Made by a program: the position numbers and the translations under genes. Positions 7,702-17,409 of a stretch of 64,000 nucleotides of DNA are shown here, in pieces. The DNA is taken from positions 1 to 64,000 of the forward strand of contig JACERY010000007.1 of NCBI GenBank assembly GCA_013912105.1, given 5' to 3'. Origin of the DNA: Acidimicrobiales bacterium (GTDB lineage Bacteria; Actinomycetota; Acidimicrobiia; Acidimicrobiales; UBA8592). Under the pieces are notes generated by a model that was not told the DNA's origin, made no database searches, and saw only the letters and a program-made list of their open reading frames with translations. Numbering within the stretch: the stretch's first letter is position 1; each line of letters starts with the position of its first letter.

Positions 7702-9162
7702 TTACTGCGTTTCTATTTCAAAAGACCCGCTACTATCCACGTCAATTACCCCTCCAATGTGGCTGTCTTGAGAAAAAGCTTGGGTGGTTTCAGGGTCCAA
7801 CGTTGTGACGACTCTTCGGTAATGGTCATCAGACTCGGCTATAACAAAGGCTTTGGGGCCCTGGCTAGTATGCGCAATTGTTGATGAAATAATCCTTAAA
7901 CGACCATTGATATCTGGTTTAATATCAACTGTTTTCATTGCCCTTTTCACTGCAGTTGATACATCTTCATGAAAGAAATCCGATGTATCTGATTTAGCGG
8001 ACAAGGCAAAGAGTCCTTGCTTAGTAAGCATTCCAGAAATTGACGTAACGAGACCATCAGTCTCCTGATCACGTATCTTCTTAGCGACACAAGATATTCC
8101 TTGGATTGTAAAATTATTAAATGGGCCTCCAGCAAAAGTCATTCCACCAGTAACACTTAAGTCATGATTATAAAGTCCGAGATGTTCTGATTGAAGGCGA
8201 ACTGCGATTGGGAAGCAACTATACAACTCAACTATTTCCCTATCTGATGCTGCCTTCCCAGTTAATGATTTGAGCTTCTCATTGATAAAGCGCATCGCTA
8301 TACATGAAGATAAATCTTGCCGCTCTGTCAGTGGCGTAACGTTATTTGATTCAATTATCGCCTTTGGATACACCCATGAATGTCCACTAGAACCGAAAGC
8401 TTTTGCTGTTTCTTCTGTGGTGATTATTAGCGCTGCGGATTGATTCACATTCCACTGTGTTATGTGATTGACGCAATATGGGTCAGCGATAGGTCTTCCC
8501 CAGCCTTGTTCATCTAGGTACTGGCATGCATTTTTCCTCCACGGCGCATTTGCCGCTTCAGATATCTTCGCCATCTCTTTCCATTCCTCATTTATAAGAT
8601 CTATTAGTTGTCCCCGCGTGAGATTATTTTCATGTGCGTATGCGTTTTCAATGAGTGCATATTGATCAGCAGCTCGAATGAGACCTGTATCAATTTCATG
8701 GCGAGAAATAACTAGTTCTTCAGCTCTTACCCATTCAGGTAATACATTCGCAGTAGTTACGTCGCTTGCTGTGCTGGTGGGAATAGCGCCATGAAGTCTT
8801 TTGTCTAATTCTTTTGTTTCTCCTCCAACGATAATCGTGCATTCTGAACGTGCTTCGGCGACATCCTGAATAGCTCTTTTGACCAAGGAACTTTGTAGGA
8901 CCCCAAGATCAAAAAGAACATTTTTTGCTTCTATACCAAATGCTGAAGCGATTGAAGATCCAGGATTATCTATGTTCCAAGTACCTTTCGGTATAAAGAT
9001 CTGGTCAGCCTTGCGCAGAAGTTTTCGGCTACCTGCATCATCAGCCGCATCTTCAACAGCTCTGCACATAAGATCGATGGTACTAATTGGTTCCTGCCCG
9101 GATTCCCATGTGATATTCCCCGTTCCTGCAATTACTATTCTTGAGGCAGGTTTAGTTCTCAC
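7702..9162 (-). CDS. thiolase-like acetyl-CoA acetyltransferase family protein
   Basis: About 486 residues, thiolase fold. C-terminal half has the family segment ELYSCFPIAVRLQSEHLGL and then VTGGMTFAGGPFNNFTIQGI, typical of the 'acetyl-CoA acetyltransferase' subgroup in actinobacteria, followed by a small beta-rich tail (residues about 410-486). The N-terminal nucleophile region, where classical thiolases carry Cys, reads GVLQSSLVKRAIQDVAEARSE without Cys, so classical thiolysis is doubtful. The start is uncertain: GTG at 9162 gives a normal N-terminus (RTKPASRIVIAGTG); a TTG at 9186 is also in frame. Nothing nearby identifies its substrate. Confidence 0.8.
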   Translation of the reverse strand: MRTKPASRIVIAGTGNITWESGQEPISTIDLMCRAVEDAADDAGSRKLLRKADQIFIPKGTWNIDNPGSSIASAFGIEAKNVLFDLGVLQSSLVKRAIQDVAEARSECTIIVGGETKELDKRLHGAIPTSTASDVTTANVLPEWVRAEELVISRHEIDTGLIRAADQYALIENAYAHENNLTRGQLIDLINEEWKEMAKISEAANAPWRKNACQYLDEQGWGRPIADPYCVNHITQWNVNQSAALIITTEETAKAFGSSGHSWVYPKAIIESNNVTPLTERQDLSSCIAMRFINEKLKSLTGKAASDREIVELYSCFPIAVRLQSEHLGLYNHDLSVTGGMTFAGGPFNNFTIQGISCVAKKIRDQETDGLVTSISGMLTKQGLFALSAKSDTSDFFHEDVSTAVKRAMKTVDIKPDINGRLRIISSTIAHTSQGPKAFVIAESDDHYRRVVTTLDPETTQAFSQDSHIGGVIDVDSSGSFEIETQ

Positions 9163-9300
9163 ACCACTCTTCTTTCTATATAGCAACGCTTAGGTTGATG
9201 TTTGGAAGATCTTAGTTGCGTTGAATACTTGTTTGTCCTTAATGAGAATAACTTCTATTTCAGTTCCTTGTTTGACGTTATTTTGTGTAAGGCTCATCCA

Positions 9301-10146
9301 ATGAATGAATTGCATTGGGAAAAACAGCGAAACTTAAAAAGGCCCATTCTTATCATCGCATTGAAAGGGTTGTTTGATGCGGCTGAGGCAGCAACGGCTG
9401 GTGTTGATCTTTTAATTGCGAAACATAATGCTTTCCCAATAGCAGAAATAGATCCAGAATCGTTTTTTAATTTTCAAGAAGAACGACCTTTCGTTCGTTT
9501 AGGGGAAGAGGGTAGAGAAATAGAGTGGCCATCTAATCAAATCTGGGGGGCAGAGTGTGAAGATAGCCAGCATGACCTTCTGCTGCTTTCTGGAATAGAG
9601 CCTCATCTTAAATGGCGAACATTTTCTGAAACTTTACGTGAAGTTGCCCAAGAAATGAATGTTGAAATGGTTATAACTATCGGCGCTATGGCTGGAATGG
9701 CCCCTCATACGAGAACACTTGGTGTTGTTGGGAGTGCGTCGGATCCAATTATTGCAGATCGGCTTGGTCTTGGACGTCCAACATACGAAGGTCCAACTGG
9801 TCTGGTAGGAGTTCTTCACGATTATTTAGATAAAGAAGGTATTCCTATCATTTCACTTCGAGTTTCTGTTCCTCACTACGTGCCTGGACCACCTAATCCG
9901 GAAGCAACACGCTCATTACTATCTCGTCTTGAACTTGTAACAGGCGTTGAAACGTTTCATGCTGATTTAGAAAAAGCAGCAAACGAATGGCGAGATCGAA
10001 TACATGCGGCAGTAACAAATGATCCAGAAATGGCTAGTTACGTTGAACAATTAGAGCAACGCGTCGATGAAAGCGAAATTCTTCCATCTGGAGACGACCT
10101 TGCAGCTGAACTCGAAGCTTTTCTAAGAGATAAGCGAGCCGATTAG
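9301..10146 (+). CDS. PAC2 family protein
   Basis: 281-residue protein of the PAC2 family (named for a eukaryotic proteasome assembly chaperone; actinobacterial members are common, function not established). Supporting segments are RPILIIALKGLFDAAEAAT at the start, DLLLLSGIEPHLKWRTF, MVITIGAMAGMAPHTR and YEGPTGLVGVLHDYLDKEGIP, all characteristic of the family's nucleoside-phosphorylase-like fold. The ATG at 9301 is chosen because the homologous part starts there and AAGG lies nine bases before it. It converges with the ROK kinase gene with five bases between stops. Confidence 0.85.
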   Translation: MNELHWEKQRNLKRPILIIALKGLFDAAEAATAGVDLLIAKHNAFPIAEIDPESFFNFQEERPFVRLGEEGREIEWPSNQIWGAECEDSQHDLLLLSGIEPHLKWRTFSETLREVAQEMNVEMVITIGAMAGMAPHTRTLGVVGSASDPIIADRLGLGRPTYEGPTGLVGVLHDYLDKEGIPIISLRVSVPHYVPGPPNPEATRSLLSRLELVTGVETFHADLEKAANEWRDRIHAAVTNDPEMASYVEQLEQRVDESEILPSGDDLAAELEAFLRDKRAD

Positions 10147-10151
10147 TATTT

Positions 10152-11036
10152 TTATTTTTTAGGTATTATCTGTTTGCCCATACCTTGAAAAGCTACTGCC
10201 GCTGCACCTACCAAAGGACCTTTATCTCCGAGACCACCAGGAACAATTATTGTTCCTACAGAATGCTGGATTTTTGTTAATTCGTTAATAGTTTTTTGCG
10301 CTGCCTGGAAAAAAACGGTTCCGTACCCCAAAGCTACAGATCCGGAAACAACTGCGAGCTGTAGATCAAGTAAATTTGCTACCGATGCGACAGCTCTACC
10401 TACGTAAATTCCCGCTTGGATTCGAATTTCATCTGGTGCTTCCGACGGAGCGTACCCGTATTTCCTTTCTAAGCCCGATCCAGATGCAGACCCTTCAAGA
10501 AGACCACTGACACCATTTGCGTCTAAACCACCTTCAGGCTGAATATATACATGTCCGATATGGCCTGCATTTCCTTCAGACCCTTCCAAAAGTTTTCCAT
10601 TTAGAACGATTCCACCACCGATACCTGTCGAAACAACCATGGCAAGATAATTTTCATAACCTTGAGCTGCTCCCAACCAGCCTTCAGCTAGAGCGAGAGC
10701 TTTAGCATCATTATTTATAAACGTTGGTAATTGTAAATCAGTCTCTATTTTTTTTCGTAACGGAAAATCTTTCCAGTTTGGAATATTAAGCGGTGAAACT
10801 AGCTCGTACGCTTGCTTTCCTGGTCCTCCGCATCCGATACCAATCGCTGTTGGCGAATTAGGTGATAACGACATACACCGCTCTAGTAGGTCTAAGACTT
10901 GTTCATAAAGGAAATGGGGGGTTCCATTACCGACGTTTGTCGGTACCTGTATTCTGTTACTAAGTTGACCCTGCTCATCAACGAGAGAAGTTGCCAATTT
11001 TGTCCCGCCTATGTCTAATGCGAGAATTTTGTGCAT
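10152..11036 (-). CDS. ROK family sugar kinase / glucokinase-like
   Basis: 294-residue ROK protein. The ATP-binding start ILALDIGGTKLATSLVDEQG is clear, GIGCGGPG and FINNDAKALALAEGWLGA supply the catalytic Asp and second phosphate-binding loop, and ISTGIGGGIVLNG-like GIGGG follows. The usual zinc motif CxCGxxGCxE after GHIGH is missing: the segment reads GHIGHVYIQPEGGLDANGVSG with no cysteine. It lacks an N-terminal helix-turn-helix, so it is an enzyme rather than a repressor. Glucose is the default substrate, N-acylated amino sugars are possible. Five bases downstream of the AAA ATPase gene, probably one transcript. Confidence 0.87.
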   Translation of the reverse strand: MHKILALDIGGTKLATSLVDEQGQLSNRIQVPTNVGNGTPHFLYEQVLDLLERCMSLSPNSPTAIGIGCGGPGKQAYELVSPLNIPNWKDFPLRKKIETDLQLPTFINNDAKALALAEGWLGAAQGYENYLAMVVSTGIGGGIVLNGKLLEGSEGNAGHIGHVYIQPEGGLDANGVSGLLEGSASGSGLERKYGYAPSEAPDEIRIQAGIYVGRAVASVANLLDLQLAVVSGSVALGYGTVFFQAAQKTINELTKIQHSVGTIIVPGGLGDKGPLVGAAAVAFQGMGKQIIPKK

Positions 11037-11041
11037 GAGGA

Positions 11042-12454
11042 TTATGCTCTTGCTCGATAAACCCCTGAGTCTCCCATAGCTTCTTTGTTGAGGAGCTTAC
11101 TGAGATGTAACCCCTCAAGAATAAATTCGATACCGCTAGCTACCATTGAAGGAGATTCAAGATCTTTTTCATCTAAACCTAGACTTTTAAGAAGAGGGAG
11201 AAAAGACGGAATTTCATCAAGCCACTCCATATAGGTCGCGGACGCTATGTCATCACCAGCATTGATTACTGCCCCATCGGTAAACGCTTGAAGGATTCCG
11301 CTGCAGAGCGTTTGATCTGCAGTTGTTTTAAATACTTCCAAAACAGATTGTTTAATAAGGTATTGGATTATTTCGACTTCACGGCCATCATCAAGGGATT
11401 CAACTTCAATTTTTCCTGCAGTAGAAGCAAGCAAAGCGCTCAGGTCGCTTACCCTTGGGACGACTGTGCCTTCATTGGTAAGTAAAGTCCTGCGTACAGC
11501 TCCAGCAACGAGAGATTCATAATTCGCTACAGTAACGCGTACCGATACCCCTGAGCGCTGATTAATATGTGCGCTTTCACGAGCAGCGTGCGTGACGGTT
11601 GCGATAATTTTTGACATAAAATCAGGGACAACCACGGCGACATCATCCTTTGAGAATATGGCTGCTTCTTGAACAGCTATATTTGCCTCAAGATCAATTT
11701 CAAATGGGTAGTGCGTGCGCAATTGACTGCCGAATCGGTCCTTTAATGGCGTTATAATTCTCCCACGATTTGTGTAATCTTCAGGATTTGCTGATGCTAC
11801 TAGAAGAATATCTAGTGGTAGTCGTATCTTATAACCGCGCACTTGAACGTCTCTTTCCTCAAGAACGTTAAGAAGCCCTACCTGTATTCGCTCCGATAAA
11901 TCGGGTAGCTCGTTGATTGCAAAAATTCCACGGTTCGTTCTTGGGACAAGGCCATAATGAAGTGTTAATTCATCTGAAAGATAACGCCCTTCGGCTACCT
12001 TTATCGGATCTACTTCGCCGATTAAGTCAGCTATCGCCGTATCGGGAGTCGCTAATTTTTCTCCAAATCGTTCACTTCTGTGGACCCAATGAATTGGTGT
12101 TCCATCACCCTTTTCTTCTATGAGATTGATTGCATATTTTGAAACAGGGTTGTAGGGGTCATCGTTTATTTCTGAGCCTGCGACAATCGGCATCCATTCA
12201 TCAAGTAACTCGACGAGGCCGCGAATCATTCGAGTTTTTGCCTGACCTCGTTCTCCAAGAAAAATAAAATCGTGACCGGCTAATAAAGCATTCTCTAATT
12301 GGGGTATAACGGTTTCTTCATAGCCGATCACCCCCGGAAATAGATCTTTTCCTTCCTTTATTCGCTCTACTGCATTCTCACGTATTTCTTGTTTAACCGT
12401 TTGCGATACCCAACCTGATTTTTTTAATCGACCAAGTGTTGTTGCTTGCTTCAT
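11042..12454 (-). CDS. AAA ATPase, MoxR/Mg-chelatase subunit I-like
   Basis: 470-residue AAA ATPase. Walker A is GERGQAKT (residues 67-74), Walker B region GIFAINELPDLSERIQVGLL, then a VASANPEDYTNRGRIITPLKDRFGS segment that is the sensor-1/arginine region of the magnesium chelatase I (BchI/ChlI) and MoxR group. The C-terminal part is helical. In actinobacteria this protein usually pairs with a VWA protein starting with a YRYSxWDG-like motif; the candidate partner is the 2582-4612 gene, separated here by about 6.4 kb. Together they would form a metal-dependent remodelling machine of unknown substrate. The ROK kinase gene follows five bases downstream. Confidence 0.87.
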   Translation of the reverse strand: MKQATTLGRLKKSGWVSQTVKQEIRENAVERIKEGKDLFPGVIGYEETVIPQLENALLAGHDFIFLGERGQAKTRMIRGLVELLDEWMPIVAGSEINDDPYNPVSKYAINLIEEKGDGTPIHWVHRSERFGEKLATPDTAIADLIGEVDPIKVAEGRYLSDELTLHYGLVPRTNRGIFAINELPDLSERIQVGLLNVLEERDVQVRGYKIRLPLDILLVASANPEDYTNRGRIITPLKDRFGSQLRTHYPFEIDLEANIAVQEAAIFSKDDVAVVVPDFMSKIIATVTHAARESAHINQRSGVSVRVTVANYESLVAGAVRRTLLTNEGTVVPRVSDLSALLASTAGKIEVESLDDGREVEIIQYLIKQSVLEVFKTTADQTLCSGILQAFTDGAVINAGDDIASATYMEWLDEIPSFLPLLKSLGLDEKDLESPSMVASGIEFILEGLHLSKLLNKEAMGDSGVYRARA

Positions 12455-12508
12455 GCTTGAACCGTAGCGGACATATGGAGTAAGGGCCGCATTGAAGATA
12501 CGAGGAAT

Positions 12509-13150
12509 TCAAATATTTTCTATTGATAGCAATTCATCATTTATATTATTAAGTGCTTGCTTTTCAAAGAGTTCTTGAAACGCATCGGTTGCGAAGATAC
12601 TTCGTTTATTTAATGTACTTTCTAAAAATATTCGTCTACCACGGAAAAAATCTTTGTCATCTAAATAACTATATTCCGCTCGAATATTAGCTACGTAAGT
12701 CTGATATTCCCTTGTATTCGTTCCTAATATGTGCAGATCTAGATCATGGAGTGTTCCTTCAATCCGTCCAGACGGTGGATCTATTGCATAATCGGCTGTT
12801 TGGTTAATTAATTGCGATATTTCGGAAGCATTGGGTATTCCTTGTTCACGTAACCATTTCTCAGCGAAAATGGCGCTTTCTTCTTCGTTGCTATCCGATG
12901 TTACGTCGTAAATGACGTCGTGGAACCAAATAGCATATTCGATAAGGTCGCGTTCATTTTGTTCCAATGGGACGCGATCAAGAAGGTTAAGACATGCAAT
13001 GACATGAGACAACGTGTGGTAGTAGCGATGAGACTCACTGTAAGCGTCAATTAATAGTTGACACATTTGCGATGCTGCTTTGAGATCTACTGAATTTCTA
13101 TGGCAAATATCAAACCATCTGTGTGTCGAGTCAAAAGAATTTGTTTCCAT
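12509..13150 (-). CDS. predicted metal-dependent HD superfamily phosphohydrolase
   Basis: 213-residue HD-domain protein. Metal ligands are in RYYHTLSHV (first His), IWFHDVIYD (HD pair) and LHDLDLHILG (last Asp), the pattern of the COG4339 family of predicted phosphohydrolases. ESTLNKRSIFATDAFQELFEKQALNNI near the C-terminus is also typical. Substrate unknown, perhaps nucleotide-like. It is transcribed away from sdhC, with 166 bases between the two starts. Confidence 0.85.
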   Translation of the reverse strand: METNSFDSTHRWFDICHRNSVDLKAASQMCQLLIDAYSESHRYYHTLSHVIACLNLLDRVPLEQNERDLIEYAIWFHDVIYDVTSDSNEEESAIFAEKWLREQGIPNASEISQLINQTADYAIDPPSGRIEGTLHDLDLHILGTNTREYQTYVANIRAEYSYLDDKDFFRGRRIFLESTLNKRSIFATDAFQELFEKQALNNINDELLSIENI

Positions 13151-13316
13151 AAGAAAAGACTAGTTCCCGCTATGCAACTGTGGGGAAAGTATTATGTATT
13201 TTGACTGTAAAAAAGGTCACACAGTTAGCCCGAAAATCACGACTGCCGCTACGGTAAATCTAGGGAAAGTACTAAATTCTTTTGAATTTAGGTAATGCCA
13301 GGAGGCACAGAACGCA

Positions 13317-14138
13317 ATGGCACAAATAATAACGCGAGAAGGTCCTCAGCCAATTCGTAAAAAGCCAAAGCAACTTCCATTTCCGCTGAATTTATATCAA
13401 AGCGCTATTGGAAGAAAATGGGTAATGGCCGTCAGCGGAATTGTGCTGCTTGGTTTCGTAATAACGCATATGATCGGGAACCTACATCTTTATGAAGGAC
13501 CTCTAGAAATTCATGAATACGCTGAAACTCTTAGAAATTTAGGGACAGATATTGTTCCAAGGACTTGGCTACTGTGGGGAGTTCGGTTATTACTTATCGC
13601 TGCCTTTGCTATCCATATTCATTCTGCCTACACACTTAAGGAAATGGGGCGTAAAGCTAACACCCGAGCGAATTACGCTGATGGAAACAAGAAGTACGCT
13701 GCGTCGCAAGATTTTATAGCTGCGAACTACGCCAGTCGTACCATGAGATGGACCGGACCAATCATTCTTTTCTATTTGTTCTTTCACCTGGCAGACTTGA
13801 CATGGGGCTGGTTTAGCAAAGACTGGTATCTTGGAGACCCTTACAATAACATCGTTGTTTCAATGGGAAATATAGGCGTTGCCATTATTTACATCATTGC
13901 AAATGTAGCCCTCGCAATACATATATTTCATGGGACATGGAGCCTCTTCCAAAGTTTGGGAATTAATAGCCCAAAAATCAATAAAGTTCGTAGACATATT
14001 GCAGCTGGATTAGCTGGACTTATTCTTGTTGGGAATCTTAGTTTCCCAATTGCAGTAACTGTTGGTCTCATTGATCAAGATAATTGTGAGGCGCCTTGCG
14101 GACTTACTGCTGTTGAAGCCGAGGAGGCAAAGGAATGA
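13317..14138 (+). CDS. sdhC: succinate dehydrogenase cytochrome b subunit
   Basis: 273-residue membrane anchor of complex II, of the single-chain diheme b558 type found with Bacillus/actinobacterial SdhA. About five transmembrane segments are visible: [60 protein letters not shown], a segment with [22 protein letters not shown], and [17 protein letters not shown]. Histidines within them (His in [26 protein letters not shown]) are candidate heme ligands. An AGGAGG site lies ten bases before the ATG. Its end overlaps sdhA by four bases (ATGA). It passes electrons from SdhB to menaquinone. Confidence 0.95.
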   Translation: MAQIITREGPQPIRKKPKQLPFPLNLYQSAIGRKWVMAVSGIVLLGFVITHMIGNLHLYEGPLEIHEYAETLRNLGTDIVPRTWLLWGVRLLLIAAFAIHIHSAYTLKEMGRKANTRANYADGNKKYAASQDFIAANYASRTMRWTGPIILFYLFFHLADLTWGWFSKDWYLGDPYNNIVVSMGNIGVAIIYIIANVALAIHIFHGTWSLFQSLGINSPKINKVRRHIAAGLAGLILVGNLSFPIAVTVGLIDQDNCEAPCGLTAVEAEEAKE

Positions 14139-16057
14139 TCGGAGAAATTAATTCACGTATCCCAGAAGGGCCAATTGCTGATAAGTGGACTAGTCACAAG
14201 TTCAACATGAAGTTGGTGAACCCATCTAATAAACGAAAATTTGAAATTATTGTTGTGGGGACGGGTTTAGCTGGTGCCTCTGCAGCTGCAACACTTGGAG
14301 AGTTAGGGTACAAAGTAAAAGCTTTTACATACCATGACAGTCCTAGGAGAGCACATAGCATTGCTGCTCAAGGTGGTATCAACGGTGCTAAGAACTACCA
14401 AAACGATGGCGATTCAGTTCATCGACTCTTCTATGACACTGTAAAAGGTGGCGATTACCGAAGCCGTGAAGCAAACGTTCACCGACTTTCAGAAGTATCG
14501 CTAAATATCATTGACCAGTGCGTTGGGCAAGGAGTCCCCTTTGCGAGAGAATATGGCGGGCTGCTTGATAATAGATCTTTTGGTGGTGCTCAGGTAAGTA
14601 GAACTTTCTACGCTCGAGGGCAAACCGGTCAGCAGTTGCTGCTTGGTGCATATTCCGCATTGATGCGACAAGTCGGTGCCGGTTCCGTTGAGCTACATAC
14701 AAGAACCGAAATGCTTGACTTAATTGTTCATGATGGCGCTGCTCGTGGAATCGTTACTCGGGATTTGATCTCAGGCGATGTTCGAAGCCACACAGCGCAC
14801 GCAGTCGTTCTCGCTACAGGTGGTTATGGAAATATCTACTATCTTTCAACGAATGCTATGGCATGCAATGTGACAGCAGGATGGCGCGCCCATAGAAGAG
14901 GAGCTCTTTTCGCCAACCCGTGTTATACGCAAATACACCCGACCTGCATCCCAGCAAGTGATGAGTTTCAATCTAAATTGACTTTGATGTCCGAATCTCT
15001 AAGAAACGACGGAAGGATCTGGGTTCCAAGAGGACATGATGAAGAAAGAAGTGTCGCCGAAATCCCTGAGGATCAAAGGTATTACTATCTTGAAGAAAAA
15101 TACCCTGCATTTGGAAATCTCGTACCCCGCGATGTTGCGTCGAGAAATGCTAAAACAGTTGTAGATCAAGGATTAGGAGTAGGACCTCTTAAAAATGGTG
15201 TTTATCTTGATTTTGCCGGCGCAATTCAAAGAGATGGAGAAGACGCGATACGCGCTCGTTATGGAAACTTATTCCAAATGTATGAACGCATCACTGGAGA
15301 AGACCCCTACAAAACACCGATGAGGATATATCCTGCAACTCATTACACCATGGGTGGGCTTTGGGTTGACTACGAATTAATGAGTAATGTTCCGGGCCTT
15401 TTCGTGGCAGGTGAAGCTAACTTCTCAGACCATGGAGCGAACCGGCTTGGTGCTTCAGCGCTTATGCAAGGCCTTGCTGATGGCTACTTTGTTCTTCCCT
15501 ATACCATCGGGAATTACCTAGCGCCTCTTCTTGGTGATAGCCCACTTGATGAAGGCGACCCTTCATGCGTATCAGCAGTTGAAGAAGTTGCTGACCGAAC
15601 ACAAAAATGGCTTTCAGTCAAAGGCACAAGATCAGTTGACTGGTTCCACAGAGAACTTGGCAAACTTGTATGGAACTTTATAGGAATGGAACGAGACAAA
15701 AACGGACTTGAGAAAGCACTCACAGAGATTCCTTCTTTACGTGAAGAGTTTGAGAAGGATGTTCGTGTTCTCGGTTCTGCAGATAATTTAAATACTTCAC
15801 TTGAAAAAGTTGGTCGTGTTGCCGATTTCTTTGAACTTGCGGAACTAAAAGCTCGAGATGCTTTAGAGCGTGAAGAGTCCTGTGGCGGTCATTTCCGGAC
15901 AGAAAGCCAAACCGTTGAAGGTGAAGCGTTACGCGATGATGAGAACTTTGCTCATGTTTCGGCTTGGGAGTGGGGCGGAACATCAGATTCAGCAGTACTC
16001 CATAAAGAAGATTTGGAATTTGAAAATGTTCCACTAACACAACGGTCATACAAGTAG
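14135..16057 (+). CDS. sdhA: succinate dehydrogenase flavoprotein subunit
   Basis: 640-residue catalytic subunit that oxidises succinate to fumarate. The FAD-binding start is [36 protein letters not shown] contains the His for covalent FAD; the active-site segments [13 protein letters not shown] and [19 protein letters not shown] are intact. The wording and length match the B. subtilis-like/actinobacterial SdhA family that works with a single diheme anchor. Start is the ATG overlapping the sdhC stop. sdhB follows nine bases later. Complex II links the TCA cycle genes elsewhere in this window (icd, mdh, sucCD) to respiration. Confidence 0.97.
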   Translation: MIGEINSRIPEGPIADKWTSHKFNMKLVNPSNKRKFEIIVVGTGLAGASAAATLGELGYKVKAFTYHDSPRRAHSIAAQGGINGAKNYQNDGDSVHRLFYDTVKGGDYRSREANVHRLSEVSLNIIDQCVGQGVPFAREYGGLLDNRSFGGAQVSRTFYARGQTGQQLLLGAYSALMRQVGAGSVELHTRTEMLDLIVHDGAARGIVTRDLISGDVRSHTAHAVVLATGGYGNIYYLSTNAMACNVTAGWRAHRRGALFANPCYTQIHPTCIPASDEFQSKLTLMSESLRNDGRIWVPRGHDEERSVAEIPEDQRYYYLEEKYPAFGNLVPRDVASRNAKTVVDQGLGVGPLKNGVYLDFAGAIQRDGEDAIRARYGNLFQMYERITGEDPYKTPMRIYPATHYTMGGLWVDYELMSNVPGLFVAGEANFSDHGANRLGASALMQGLADGYFVLPYTIGNYLAPLLGDSPLDEGDPSCVSAVEEVADRTQKWLSVKGTRSVDWFHRELGKLVWNFIGMERDKNGLEKALTEIPSLREEFEKDVRVLGSADNLNTSLEKVGRVADFFELAELKARDALEREESCGGHFRTESQTVEGEALRDDENFAHVSAWEWGGTSDSAVLHKEDLEFENVPLTQRSYK

Positions 16058-16066
16058 GAGGACGAT

Positions 16067-16843
16067 ATGGAAAATACAATGGCTCTTACAATAAAAGTCT
16101 GGCGACAAAATGGACCATCTGAAACTGGAAGATTTGAAACATACGAAGTTGACCAGATCAGCCCTGACATGTCTTTTCTAGAAATGTTTGACGTTCTTAA
16201 TGAAAATTTGATTAATGCTGGAGAAGAACCTGTTGAAATCGCAAGCGACTGCCGAGAAGGAATCTGTGGCACCTGCGGATGTATGATCAATGGGAAAGCA
16301 CACGGTCCTGAAAAAGCAACTGCAACTTGTCAACTTCATATGAGAAAGTTCAGTGACGGGGACACAATCATCGTTGAACCATGGCAAGCCGCTTCATTTC
16401 CTGTGATAAAGGACTTGGTTGTTGATCGTTCTCCATTAGATCGCATAATTGAAGCTGGAGGATACATAACAGTTCCTACAGGGTCAGCGCCTGACGCTAA
16501 TTTGATTCCAGTTCCTAAAGATGCCGCTGACACAGCTTTCGATGCTGCAGCATGCATTGGTTGCGGAGCTTGCGTAGCAGCGTGCCCCAACTCTGCCGCT
16601 CAGCTCTTCACATCTGCGAAGATACAACACCTCAATCTACTGCCACAAGGTCAGCCTGAAAGGTGGTCAAGGACTGAGGATATGGTTGAGACAATGGAAG
16701 AGTATTTTGGTTCATGTACAAACCATGGAGAATGCCACGAAGCATGCCCGAAGGAAATTCCTCTAGACTTTATTGCATACACCAACCGAGATTACATAAA
16801 GTCAAAACGGAAGAATAGGAAATTATTGGGACAAATTTCTTAG
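16067..16843 (+). CDS. sdhB: succinate dehydrogenase iron-sulfur subunit
   Basis: 258-residue subunit carrying three clusters: [2Fe-2S] ligands in [17 protein letters not shown] and the Cys in ATCQLH; [4Fe-4S] in [12 protein letters not shown]; [3Fe-4S] with [28 protein letters not shown] ribosome site lies just before the ATG at 16067. It completes the sdhCAB operon. Its stop overlaps the stop of the convergent HD-oxygenase gene by four bases, leaving no space for a terminator between two highly different operons. Confidence 0.97.
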   Translation: MENTMALTIKVWRQNGPSETGRFETYEVDQISPDMSFLEMFDVLNENLINAGEEPVEIASDCREGICGTCGCMINGKAHGPEKATATCQLHMRKFSDGDTIIVEPWQAASFPVIKDLVVDRSPLDRIIEAGGYITVPTGSAPDANLIPVPKDAADTAFDAAACIGCGACVAACPNSAAQLFTSAKIQHLNLLPQGQPERWSRTEDMVETMEEYFGSCTNHGECHEACPKEIPLDFIAYTNRDYIKSKRKNRKLLGQIS

Positions 16844-17409
16844 AACGGAGACTTTTGTTTCAAGCAACTTTCTAGAAGGTCCTTATAGTGTGTTATTGAA
16901 TAGTTGCTAAAGTAAGGATCTTTTGCTTGATCGTCCCATTTCCTCAATGAAACTGCAGCTTTCCAGTACCTATTTCCTTGAAACTCCTCTAGTTCAGTCT
17001 CTGTGAACGGTCCACCTTGTAGCTCTAAACTTCTAACTGAAGCGGGAGAGAGCGTGCTCATGTAGTTAGGGTCTGTTGCGCATAGCCACCGTTTTGCCTC
17101 AACATGAAGAGCGACTGGTTGTACTATAGCGTCAGTATAAAATTCATTTAAATAGTTAGCTCCAAGTACCTCATGAAAGTGATCTCTTGGCGAATGTAGT
17201 TCGTCAATTTTCTGTTCCTGAAGGAGGAGGTGGCCTAAATCGTGTAACAGCGCCGAAAGAATAACTTCTTTCTCCTCTCCTGCTTTTTCAGCAAGATACG
17301 CTGCCTGCACAGCGTGACTCTCTTGAGTGACAACTTCCGTGTATTTCGTTCGTCCATATTTTCCATAAAGTTGGATGAGGTGTTCAACTGGTGATTTTAA
17401 ACTATTCAT
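16840..17409 (-). CDS. PhnZ/TmpB-like HD-domain oxygenase for phosphonates
   Basis: 189-residue HD-domain protein of the phosphonate-degradation group (PhnZ, TmpB). These di-iron enzymes use O2 to split the C-P bond of 1-hydroxy-2-aminoalkylphosphonates, releasing phosphate and an amino acid. Metal ligands expected by alignment are His32 ([10 protein letters not shown]), His56-Asp57 (LLHDLGH), His79, His102 ([10 protein letters not shown]) and Asp159/160 ([10 protein letters not shown]); [16 protein letters not shown] before the first His is the family's substrate-gating region. The ATG overlaps the phnE stop by four bases, so it is the last gene of the phnDCE operon. No PhnY/TmpA-type hydroxylase is in the window. 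The family call is strong, the exact substrate unknown. Confidence 0.88.
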   Translation of the reverse strand: MNSLKSPVEHLIQLYGKYGRTKYTEVVTQESHAVQAAYLAEKAGEEKEVILSALLHDLGHLLLQEQKIDELHSPRDHFHEVLGANYLNEFYTDAIVQPVALHVEAKRWLCATDPNYMSTLSPASVRSLELQGGPFTETELEEFQGNRYWKAAVSLRKWDDQAKDPYFSNYSITHYKDLLESCLKQKSPF

